Shown here: positions 7,095-14,297 of the stretch, piece by piece | How positions within the stretch are numbered: position 1 is the first letter of the stretch | Layout of the letters: each line of letters starts with the position of its first letter | DNA from: Fen-1258 sp027348115 | GTDB taxonomy: Bacteria; Bacteroidota; Ignavibacteria; Ignavibacteriales; Melioribacteraceae | Assembly (NCBI GenBank): GCA_027348115.1 | Contig: DAIEQA010000156.1 | Span: 1-15,857, forward strand | Length of the DNA stretch: 15,857 bases | Direction of reading: 5' to 3' | The notes under the pieces: generated by a model | Databases searched by the model: none | What the model was told of the DNA's origin: nothing | What the model saw: the letters and a program-made list of their open reading frames with translations, nothing else | Position numbers and translations under genes: made by a program

Positions 7095-8402
7095 TCACTT
7101 CAGGAATAAAAGATTAACCGCTTTAGCCGCGTCCGCTACCGCTTCTTCCGGCGTCTTCTTTCCATAAATTACGCAAGCCTCGTACTCTTGAGATATTAAA
7201 TCAAAAACTTCTTTCAACACGGGGGACTGATCCGTTCCCTTGACATACTTTGCCTGCTCGGCAAATTTTCTCATCATCGGATTTTTTTGAAAGTAATCTT
7301 CGAAGAGCGGATTTGTCTCAAGATTTTTTCTGCGCGGTAATTGATTTGTCATTTCTAAAAATTTTAAATCGCTCTTTTCCTCAATCATGTACTTCAGAAA
7401 ATTCCATGCTAACTGCGGATTAGGACATGTTTTGAAAATCACAATATTTTTCGGATCGCCGTAAGTGTAAACCGATCCCTGGTGGTTATCAGGCACAGGC
7501 ATTGTTGAAAAATTATATTTGAATCCCTTCGGCTTGAACATTTCCGAGTGAGCGATTTCCCACGGCCCGGTAAATCGCGTAGCAATAATTCCGGAAAGAA
7601 AAACATCCTGGCGGGCCGATAGCCGTTCTTTTGAAAAATAATTTTTTTCGTACAGTGCCCGCAGAAATCTAAAAACTTCAACCGCATATTTATTATTGAA
7701 AGCTGCCCGGTCGTTTTTAACAAGAGGCGCCCCGCCGGACGCGGCAAGATACAAAGGATAGAAATCAAAAAATCTCTGCCACCAGGTAACCAATACTTCA
7801 GCGTAACCAAACCAGCGGTCAACATAGCCGTCGCCATCGGTATCTTTTTGAAATTTCTTTGATGCGTCAAAGAATTCCGAATACGTTCTTGGTGCATTGG
7901 TATATCCCAAATCATGAATAATATTTTGATTATAGATCAACATGATGGGATTTATCTTCCATGGGATTTGATATATGTGACCATCCCCGGAAGTAATCTC
8001 GGCGATCACGCTGCTGTCGCATCTTTCTTTCAGAAAATCGGTAAATCCCTTCAACGTGTCCAGCGCAACCAAGGTATTGGCGCGTGCGTAGGATTCAACA
8101 TCGCCTTCCCACATGTTCGAGTAAATATCCGGCGTAGTTTTTCCAACCACGGCAGCAAGAATTACTTCTTCGCTCGACTGCCCCTCCGGCACCGGCTGAA
8201 AACTTACTTTTGAGTTTGGATGTTCTTTATTCCAGCCATCTGTAATGTACTTTGCGAATTCAATTTCGTAACTGTTGTTGGAAGACCAATATGTTAAATG
8301 ATTAGGATTGTGATTTCCTTTACCGCATGAAGCAAATGCGAATAATGAAATTGCAAATGCAAAACATAAAATTATATACTGCCGCAACTGTTTAGCTTTC
8401 AT
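7095..8402 (-). CDS. Sugar ABC transporter substrate-binding lipoprotein, family 1
   Basis: 435 residues from the ATG at 8400-8402. The N-terminus is a lipoprotein signal: KAKQLRQ, a hydrophobic run, then FAFASC with Cys26 as the lipid attachment site. The mature part has family-1 extracellular solute-binding features: LTYWSS, a WNKEHPNSKVSF strand, DIYSNMWEGDVESYARA, YQIPWKINPIMLIYNQNI, and late FTGPWEIAHSE and KTCPNPQLAWNFLKYM. Residues 187-195 read DTDGDGYVD, a DxDxDG loop like an EF-hand calcium site, also present in some other sugar-binding proteins. The protein would capture an oligosaccharide in the periplasm and deliver it to the two permeases encoded next. An upstream in-frame ATG at 8424-8426 would overlap the preceding gene and spoil the signal peptide. 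GGGAG 4 bases before 8402 decides for the shorter form. The stop is followed by the permease ATG after 5 bases. Confidence 0.93.
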   Translation of the reverse strand: MKAKQLRQYIILCFAFAISLFAFASCGKGNHNPNHLTYWSSNNSYEIEFAKYITDGWNKEHPNSKVSFQPVPEGQSSEEVILAAVVGKTTPDIYSNMWEGDVESYARANTLVALDTLKGFTDFLKERCDSSVIAEITSGDGHIYQIPWKINPIMLIYNQNIIHDLGYTNAPRTYSEFFDASKKFQKDTDGDGYVDRWFGYAEVLVTWWQRFFDFYPLYLAASGGAPLVKNDRAAFNNKYAVEVFRFLRALYEKNYFSKERLSARQDVFLSGIIATRFTGPWEIAHSEMFKPKGFKYNFSTMPVPDNHQGSVYTYGDPKNIVIFKTCPNPQLAWNFLKYMIEEKSDLKFLEMTNQLPRRKNLETNPLFEDYFQKNPMMRKFAEQAKYVKGTDQSPVLKEVFDLISQEYEACVIYGKKTPEEAVADAAKAVNLLFLK

Positions 8403-8403
8403 T

Positions 8404-9942
8404 TTACTCCCAGCTGCGCCAATCATTATCTATTGTTGGGTACGGCGTCCGCGGAATCAATCCGCCTTTCTTCACCGTGTAAAGTTCAATCGCCTTGGGA
8501 TCGTTCTCGTCGGTAACCTTAATCGAATTGAGAATATCTTTATTGATTGAAATTTTTTCTCTCTGCTTAAGCCAATTTATCTTATGTAGAATTTTTTTTG
8601 AAAGCTCGGCGCTTAATTTATCGGCATTGCTTTGACTCGGAGGATCCTTTTCGTTCGGAGCTATTTCTTTATTCTCAAGCATGACAGAATTAATCAGCTC
8701 ATTTTTAACGTAGCTAAAAACAATTTTATCTTTCCACCATCTTCCCTGTTCTTTCACGCTTGCTCTATGGGAAAGATTTCTTTTGTTAGCTTCGTCAACA
8801 AGTAGTTTGTCGCGCACCATTCTCCAAATCATTTCTTTGAGAGAGATTGAGTAGGAAGTAAAATCATTCTCGTTCAATTTGATGTACTGATCGCGCGTCC
8901 AGTACCAGTTCAACAGATCGGCCAGACTTACCGAGCCGTTCTTCAAATCAACAAGCGTAAGCGCGGGTATACCGGATTTATCTTTTACTTTAAGAGAAGC
9001 TAAAGTCGAATCCAATTTATCAGCCATTTTCCAGTCATCAAATTTTTTCTTCGGAAGAATATAATTTCCTATGTAAGAAAGAAGAATACCGAACTCCTCT
9101 TTACGAATTACCGGTTTAGCTTTCTCCATTAGATCAATAACATATTTTCCCGAAGCGGCTTCCATCTTTCTCATCTTAACCGCTTCAACGGCTTCACTCC
9201 TAAGATTATCCTCTTCGGATTCCGTCGCGATCAAATTTCTTGAAATGTTTTCCAACTTTACCAGGTACCAGCCGTCCTGGACATGAATGGGCAGCGATAC
9301 GTTTCCGGCTTTCAATGTATCAAGTATCTTAGCTATGATCGGATTTTTCAGCTTGAGTTCATAAAAATTTGTCTTCAGCTGCCTATCATTCAAAACCGAA
9401 CTATCCGTACATTCTTTTTTAAATAGTGAGTCGAACGTAACTCCGCTTTTCATATCGGCCATATAAATCATGGCGGAGTCTTTATCCGGCGTGTAAAGCC
9501 ATTTAATAAACACTTCCAGTTGTTTCTCGGTTATTACGGAATCAACTTCGGGCTTGGTATATTTAATCTTGTTGAAGATTTCATCGTTGAACAATTCGCC
9601 GGTAATCAGATCGTCATGGAAAGCGCGGAACATATCTCTTACTTGCTTTACCGTATCAACTTTTCGATTGTAACCATCCAATGCAAGAAGTTTTTCATTG
9701 ATAAGAAATTTAAGATATACGTCTTTAGAATTTCTTTCTCTCTTGTAAAACGCCGGCCCATAATCATACCCTTTCCTAAATTCACCGGCGGTGATTTTTA
9801 GTTTTCCCACGGAGGCAATAACTTTGCCGTTGTCATCGGCATAACCTTTCGATTGCTGCTGCGCATATAAAGAGTTGGAAGCTAAGACCGATATGCTTAA
9901 AAGAAGAATGAATATGAATTTTACGTATAAATTTTTACTCAT
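8404..9942 (-). CDS. Exported SurA/PpiC-like peptidyl-prolyl isomerase or chaperone
   Basis: 512 residues with a clear signal peptide (hydrophobic core about 8-22, cleavage after SLYA at 27). A SurA-type N-terminal segment follows (ASVGKLKITAGEFRKGYDYG, then KDVYLKFLINEKLLALDGYN). Residues about 143-235 resemble a parvulin domain: VFIKWLYT, a SGVTFDSLFKK segment, LKAGNVSLPIHVQDGWYLVK. The second half, with LVDLKNGSVSLADLLNWYW and a long helical stretch, resembles no domain I can name. Parvulin-like proteins of this type help outer-membrane proteins fold in the periplasm. Its place just after a receptor, a large exported protein and a barrel suggests a dedicated folding factor for them. Whether isomerase catalysis is retained cannot be judged by eye, since the domain is divergent. 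The gene starts 20 bases after the barrel gene. The ribosome binding site is weak (CGGGT). Confidence 0.72.
   Translation of the reverse strand: MSKNLYVKFIFILLLSISVLASNSLYAQQQSKGYADDNGKVIASVGKLKITAGEFRKGYDYGPAFYKRERNSKDVYLKFLINEKLLALDGYNRKVDTVKQVRDMFRAFHDDLITGELFNDEIFNKIKYTKPEVDSVITEKQLEVFIKWLYTPDKDSAMIYMADMKSGVTFDSLFKKECTDSSVLNDRQLKTNFYELKLKNPIIAKILDTLKAGNVSLPIHVQDGWYLVKLENISRNLIATESEEDNLRSEAVEAVKMRKMEAASGKYVIDLMEKAKPVIRKEEFGILLSYIGNYILPKKKFDDWKMADKLDSTLASLKVKDKSGIPALTLVDLKNGSVSLADLLNWYWTRDQYIKLNENDFTSYSISLKEMIWRMVRDKLLVDEANKRNLSHRASVKEQGRWWKDKIVFSYVKNELINSVMLENKEIAPNEKDPPSQSNADKLSAELSKKILHKINWLKQREKISINKDILNSIKVTDENDPKAIELYTVKKGGLIPRTPYPTIDNDWRSWE
8407..8411 (-). promoter_or_regulatory. Ribosome binding site deciding the start of the substrate-binding protein
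   Basis: GGGAG on the minus strand lies 4 bases before the ATG at 8400-8402 and inside the last codons of the chaperone gene, whose TAA (8404-8406) fills most of the spacer. It favours the 435-residue form over the start at 8426 and suggests coupled translation. Confidence 0.7.
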
Positions 9943-9962
9943 TGTACCCGGATTTGTTTTAC

Positions 9963-11000
9963 CTAAAATTTCAGATCAACGGAAAAAGTATGTACGCCTT
10001 CCAAACGACCGAAATCCCTGTAAGCGTAATCAAAACTAACAATAGTGTTGGAGAATAGCATCTTTGTATTTACGCCGACTCCCAATGTTAAACCGCCTTC
10101 GGAATCTTTAAGAAATAACGATTGGTACCCGCCTCTGATAAATAAAAAGTCTTTGAAGGAAAACTCGGTGCCTACATTCATGCTTTCGAAATCGTTGTTG
10201 GGATGAATAGCGTCGACCGCTACGGTTAATTTATAATCCGGCGTGTTGATTGCTTTGGTCGAAATTCCTATTTGGAAATACAGCGGCAGATCCCACGAGT
10301 CCATTTCAATATCTGTTGGAATTTGATCGTTGGAACCGAGCTTTGTATCGTCCACACGTATAAACTGCCGCGCGTCTTTGCCGGCAAGCTGCATTGGCGT
10401 TCCGAAATTCGAAATCGAAGCGCCGATAACCATTCCTCCGAGTAAATCCGTACGGAATAAAGTTCCGGCGTCAAAGGCAAAACCGGTCGCGCTCATATGC
10501 CAAATTTTTTGCTGAATGAACTTGGCGGAGAAGCCGATTGAAAATCGATCGGTGAGATTTCTCGCGTACGACATTCCCACGGCCAAATCTCCCGCGCTGA
10601 AATATTCTCCCGTTCCTTCCGGCTGATCAACCGTTCTCACCTTCATATCTTCCATGCTCAAAGAAGTAAAGCTAAAACCAAGATTGCCGAAATTTCCGAG
10701 TGGAAGTACAAGTCCTGCGTAGTCAAAAGATGTTTGCGCAATCCAGTTTGTATGAACGACCAATGCTTCGTTTTGAGTAATGTTTGCAATACCGCTGGCG
10801 TTCCAATACATAGCCGAAGCGTTGTTTGCAATACTTACAAACGCGCCGCCCATAGCGCCGGCATTAGCCCCGACTCCAATTTCCAAAAAACTGGCTGCGG
10901 TTGTTCCTGTTTTAGAAACTCTTTGAGCGGAAACATCAACGGTGAAAAGTATAATTATGATAGCCGATAAAATATATTTTGCGAGCAGATTACAGTGCAT
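9963..11000 (-). CDS. PorV/PorQ-family outer-membrane beta-barrel protein
   Basis: 345 residues from the ATG at 10998-11000. A signal peptide is obvious (hydrophobic residues 9-20, cleavage after VDVSA at 25). The mature N-terminus carries the hallmark of the PorV/PorQ family: FLEIGVGANAGAMGGAFVS then ANNASAMYWNASGIA. The rest alternates in beta-barrel style, with glycine-rich turns, repeated strands such as LGNLGFSFTSLSM, and the final strand THTFSVDLKF-like, ending in an aromatic Phe (the actual end reads VHTFSVDLKF). In T9SS, PorV shuttles cargo at the outer membrane, and Ignavibacteria carry many paralogs. This copy directly follows a gene for a protein with a T9SS-like sorting domain, so a role in secreting or anchoring that protein is inferred. 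An upstream in-frame start at 11054 would overlap the preceding gene by 26 bases and bury the signal peptide. GAGG 6 bases before 11000 supports the shorter form. Confidence 0.87.
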   Translation of the reverse strand: MHCNLLAKYILSAIIIILFTVDVSAQRVSKTGTTAASFLEIGVGANAGAMGGAFVSIANNASAMYWNASGIANITQNEALVVHTNWIAQTSFDYAGLVLPLGNFGNLGFSFTSLSMEDMKVRTVDQPEGTGEYFSAGDLAVGMSYARNLTDRFSIGFSAKFIQQKIWHMSATGFAFDAGTLFRTDLLGGMVIGASISNFGTPMQLAGKDARQFIRVDDTKLGSNDQIPTDIEMDSWDLPLYFQIGISTKAINTPDYKLTVAVDAIHPNNDFESMNVGTEFSFKDFLFIRGGYQSLFLKDSEGGLTLGVGVNTKMLFSNTIVSFDYAYRDFGRLEGVHTFSVDLKF

Positions 11001-11006
11001 ATTTTT

Positions 11007-11010
11007 CCTC
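11007..11010 (-). promoter_or_regulatory. Ribosome binding site deciding the start of the PorV/PorQ-like gene
   Basis: GAGG on the minus strand lies 6 bases before the ATG at 10998-11000, in the 28-base gap after the preceding stop. It supports the start that places the signal peptide at the N-terminus. Confidence 0.65.
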
Positions 11011-11028
11011 GCCGTAATTTTTATTTTC

Positions 11029-14000
11029 TTATTTAATGACTGCGAACTTTCCAATTTTCTCTCCTATTCCAGGTGCGGTTACGTGAAAGACATAAACACC
11101 AAAAGCTATATCCATTCCGTCCTGGGAAATCAAATTCCACGGTTCCTGCCCGTTGGAAATGTTGCTGCTGTGTTCCAGCGTCTTCACGAGTTTTCCGCTG
11201 ATAGTATAAATCCTGATAGTACATTCTGCCGGAAGATGAATAAAGTAAATCAACCTGTCGCCTCTTCCAACTTGAGTAGTTGCCGGCTCCCACGATGCCG
11301 CGCCGACATAAGGATTAGGCACAACCGCAATGTTGTCCAAATCTTTTACGGCTTTGGAATCATCGAACGCTTGTGCCTGCGATTGGAACTGGAAATATTC
11401 GCCGGTTCTAAAAGGTTTCTTTGTAACAACGCGGAACACATCGCCGATCTGCGGCGGTCTCTGTTTGTTCTCCGCAATTGTTGTATCTTTAACAAGAGTT
11501 ATGGACCAGCCCACGTGGAGATTTGAAAAACTAGTAGCTTTCTTTCCAACGGAATCTCCGAACGCAAGAAAAACCGCATCGTTATCGTTAAAAATTCCGT
11601 CCTTGTTTTCATCGCGGAAAATAAATTGCGCGTGATCGATCCCGTCGGTTATATCTTTGATTACAATGTTGGAAGGATTAGGACTGCTGAACGAAGTTGC
11701 GGGAAATCCTTGATCTCCATCGGAAGGGTTGACAAGCGTTATATCAAAATCTCCGGGATAGTTTATTCGCTTCGAAGTGTAAGCGCCTGCATAGCGGGAA
11801 TCGAACCCGATCTTTACAATGTAATTGCTGTTGCCGATTATCCAACGCGATTTATCCTGATCAACGACAACAGAAGTATCGTTGGTCAGGTCGATCGAAA
11901 AACCGTGTTTAACCGAGGTCTGAGCTTCATTTCCCAAAATAGGAGTAAACTTAAATAATGTGTCGTTCGCCGTGTAATCTATTACACTGTATGAAGGATG
12001 TGAATCCGTGTGGAAAACGGTTTTGTCTTTGAACTCGATTCTATACGTATGAGATTTTTTTATCGAGTCCGGATCCAGGACTTGAATAGAAACAGTTCCC
12101 GTTCCCGGCCCGCTTGCAGTAAAGTTTTTTATTTCCGGTGCTATATAACCCGCAGCCGGCGCACGAGGAACAACCATTGCAGTATTAACATCCGTTTTAA
12201 CTTTTCCGTTAATATCTACTTTAATAATACTCGTGCACTCTGAAGGCGGAATTCCTTCGAACGTTCCGGTGACGTTGCTGGTAGTATATCCCTGATCGTA
12301 AGATACAACAGCGTAGTAATAAGTTTGCCCGTTCTCAACAGTTGTATCGACAAATGAATGCTTGAGCCCGGTATCATTGCCCAAATAAAACAACGCGCCG
12401 TTAACGTCGATGGGATGAAGACCTTTTACCCCGTCAATCTTATCAAACTGGGCAATCGGTTTTCGGAAAGTCGCTTTGCCGTAAGCGTCGGTAATAACCT
12501 GGTCTTCCAAAAAATTTGCTTCGGTGGATCTGTAAACCCTGTATCCTTCAAAATTATATCTCTGATAAAACGCGTCGAAAGTTTTTTCCGCACGGTCATC
12601 CCAGAACAACGTAACTTTTTGATCGCCGGGAATAGCTTTTACAATCGGTTTTTCAGGCGGCTTAGCAAACCTGTAGTTGGCATTATAAATTTGCTGAACG
12701 GTTTTTTTTCTGCGGAATAAATCGCCTTGATCAATTCCGAAAATCATCGCCATAGAAAAACGTTCCATCTCACCGGTTTCTTCCAGAGTGCCGGTAGTCT
12801 GCGAATATTTATTTTTACCGTCCAGACTGAAAAGATAGCTTGAGAAATAATTAGCAAGGTTTACACCTGCAAGAGATTGCCCATGCGGCGCAGGCAAACC
12901 GGAAAGAACCTGCCAGTTTTCTTCATCCCTATTTAATTCATATTTGTGAACGGGAAAAATCGCGAAACCGGTTAGGCCCAATTGATCGGATTCGTCTTTA
13001 TCCAAGATTCCAAAATTCGGTTCGCCTTGTTCAGGCTTGCCATCGGCTTCGGAACCGTCGGGATCTGGCCCGGTATAGCCAGCATCCAAAGGACCAATAC
13101 CGTCCGTACCAACATCGTCATTCAAAGGTTCGCCGGGATCCCACTTGCCGTTACCGTTGACATCCGTGTAAGGACGCCAGTTAGCGTTTTCATCTGCATC
13201 CCAATGAGGTCTCCACGGATATCCGTAAAACTGGTGAAACTTTACCGTATCGCGATCGGGATTTTTTATGAATGGATCCTGATTAACATTTGTTATATAA
13301 ACTTTCGCGTCGTTATCTCTGCGCTCATCTGTTAAGCCGTCGTAATCGTTATCGACTCCATCGTTTGAAACGCCGGGGCTTTCCAAAAACGCGTAACCGG
13401 CTAATCCAACAGGACTCCAGTTGCCGGGATTTCCAAACGCTACTGTAGACCACGCATACGACATAGCCAGCACTTCATTATAATCGCCGGCATTATTGGA
13501 AGAGTTATCGTGACCGCCTATGCCCCAATCGACGTACTGGGCAAATAAAGTTTTCTCGTAATCCGTTGTAGTCATGTTTGTAATTTCGTAGTACCAGAAG
13601 ATTACGTCCTGCGCAAGAACCTGCGACCATTGAAATCCTCTTGCTTTAACCTGCATACCCAAACCGCCACGGGTAGGATCGTCTGCATCCGGGTGATAAT
13701 TATTTTTAAGAGCATATTCTCTATCTTCGTTATCATCAAACACAAAGTATGTTTCAACGTCGGCGTTCAAAACTCCCTTGCCGAAAAATCCGTTCCAGTA
13801 ACCGTTCCAATCGGAAGTTCTGTCCGGCCATGCAAACGGCCAGGTTGTATTGTCGTCGCTTCTTGCAGGCGAAGACGAATAAGGAGCGGCGTAGCCCGGC
13901 AGAGGCCACCATCCGTAGGTAATTCCTGTCGCGGGATCGTAACGGGTAAATTCGTAATAATTTGTTTCGAGAGGATGAATAACATTTCCGACAGGATCTT

Positions 14001-14274
14001 TTGCTTCGGCCTGAACAATGATTGCTACGCCGTCAACGTATGTATGATTCGTACCCTTGGGCCAAACTCCGCTCCGGCTCGGTTCGTTTTGCCAGTCGGC
14101 AATTTCTCCGAAGTTATAATAAACCGTAGCAGCAAGGTTGCCGTCCATAAATCCTTTGCGCGTTTGATTATGGTCGCCCTTGTTTTTATCGACAATTCTT
14201 TGAGCATAATCGTTGCCGTAGAAAATCGAAAGACAAATTAAAATGAATGATAAAAAAGTTATTCTCTTGAACAA
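11029..14274 (-). CDS. Large surface protein with FnIII-like segment and T9SS-type C-terminal sorting domain
   Basis: 1081 residues. Residues 1-24 are a signal peptide (ITFLSFILICLSIFY, cleavage near DYA before QRIV). Residues about 45-535 form a large Trp/Tyr/Asp-rich region I cannot assign to a family (for example VETYFVFDDNEDREYALKN, VIFWYYEITNM, TLFAQYVDWGIGGHD). It contains acidic loops resembling calcium sites: DGVDNDYDGLTDE (about 303-315), DVNGNGKWDPGEP (about 370-382) and a DPDGSEADG stretch near 405. A fibronectin type III-like segment spans about 538-660 (KPIVKAIPGDQKVTLFWDD, YRVYRST, QTYYYAVVSYDQGY). Another loop, DENKDGIFNDNDAVF, lies near 888. The last ~98 residues (AVVPNPYVG, CTIRIYTISGKLVKTLEH, DIAFGVYVFHVTAPG, KIGKFAVIK) match the T9SS type A / FlgD-Ig-like pattern, so the protein is probably secreted and cell-surface attached. 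The start is a TTG with a strong GGAGG. No ATG precedes the signal peptide. It lies 23 bases after the TonB receptor stop, so a role as that receptor's surface partner is inferred. Confidence 0.8.
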   Translation of the reverse strand: MFKRITFLSFILICLSIFYGNDYAQRIVDKNKGDHNQTRKGFMDGNLAATVYYNFGEIADWQNEPSRSGVWPKGTNHTYVDGVAIIVQAEAKDPVGNVIHPLETNYYEFTRYDPATGITYGWWPLPGYAAPYSSSPARSDDNTTWPFAWPDRTSDWNGYWNGFFGKGVLNADVETYFVFDDNEDREYALKNNYHPDADDPTRGGLGMQVKARGFQWSQVLAQDVIFWYYEITNMTTTDYEKTLFAQYVDWGIGGHDNSSNNAGDYNEVLAMSYAWSTVAFGNPGNWSPVGLAGYAFLESPGVSNDGVDNDYDGLTDERRDNDAKVYITNVNQDPFIKNPDRDTVKFHQFYGYPWRPHWDADENANWRPYTDVNGNGKWDPGEPLNDDVGTDGIGPLDAGYTGPDPDGSEADGKPEQGEPNFGILDKDESDQLGLTGFAIFPVHKYELNRDEENWQVLSGLPAPHGQSLAGVNLANYFSSYLFSLDGKNKYSQTTGTLEETGEMERFSMAMIFGIDQGDLFRRKKTVQQIYNANYRFAKPPEKPIVKAIPGDQKVTLFWDDRAEKTFDAFYQRYNFEGYRVYRSTEANFLEDQVITDAYGKATFRKPIAQFDKIDGVKGLHPIDVNGALFYLGNDTGLKHSFVDTTVENGQTYYYAVVSYDQGYTTSNVTGTFEGIPPSECTSIIKVDINGKVKTDVNTAMVVPRAPAAGYIAPEIKNFTASGPGTGTVSIQVLDPDSIKKSHTYRIEFKDKTVFHTDSHPSYSVIDYTANDTLFKFTPILGNEAQTSVKHGFSIDLTNDTSVVVDQDKSRWIIGNSNYIVKIGFDSRYAGAYTSKRINYPGDFDITLVNPSDGDQGFPATSFSSPNPSNIVIKDITDGIDHAQFIFRDENKDGIFNDNDAVFLAFGDSVGKKATSFSNLHVGWSITLVKDTTIAENKQRPPQIGDVFRVVTKKPFRTGEYFQFQSQAQAFDDSKAVKDLDNIAVVPNPYVGAASWEPATTQVGRGDRLIYFIHLPAECTIRIYTISGKLVKTLEHSSNISNGQEPWNLISQDGMDIAFGVYVFHVTAPGIGEKIGKFAVIK

Positions 14275-14280
14275 CTCAAA

Positions 14281-14285
14281 CCTCC
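14281..14285 (-). promoter_or_regulatory. Strong ribosome binding site for a TTG start
   Basis: A perfect GGAGG on the minus strand, 6 bases (TTTGAG) before TTG at 14272-14274. It is the best Shine-Dalgarno in the window and decides for a TTG start, the only start that includes the signal peptide of the 1081-residue protein. Confidence 0.7.
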
Positions 14286-14297
14286 GTTTTAACAGTA

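Noticed and set aside
7439..7915. 158-codon frame on the minus strand inside the substrate-binding protein gene
   Set aside because: It is an alternative frame of the binding-protein gene, whose own frame has clear family motifs and a signal peptide.
8403..8426. Longer start (ATG at 8424-8426) for the substrate-binding protein
   Set aside because: It would overlap the upstream gene and add MIGAAGSK before the signal peptide. The ATG at 8402 has GGGAG at the right distance.
11001..11054. Longer start (to 11054) for the PorV/PorQ-like protein
   Set aside because: It overlaps the preceding gene by 26 bases and puts 18 extra charged residues before the signal peptide. The ATG at 11000 has its own ribosome binding site.
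10942..11526. Open frame of 194 codons on the plus strand
   Set aside because: It crosses the end of the surface-protein gene and the signal peptide of the barrel gene in antisense. Its composition is shadow-like and it shows no recognisable family.
13630..14241. Open frame of 203 codons on the plus strand inside the 1081-residue gene
   Set aside because: It is the antisense shadow of a well-supported coding region. The translation is rich in Cys, Arg and Ile with no domain, and there is no plus-strand gene context.
14275..14297. Possible terminator or attenuator between the receptor and surface-protein genes
   Set aside because: The 23-base gap has no inverted repeat or T-run on the transcribed strand, and it contains the ribosome binding site of the next gene.
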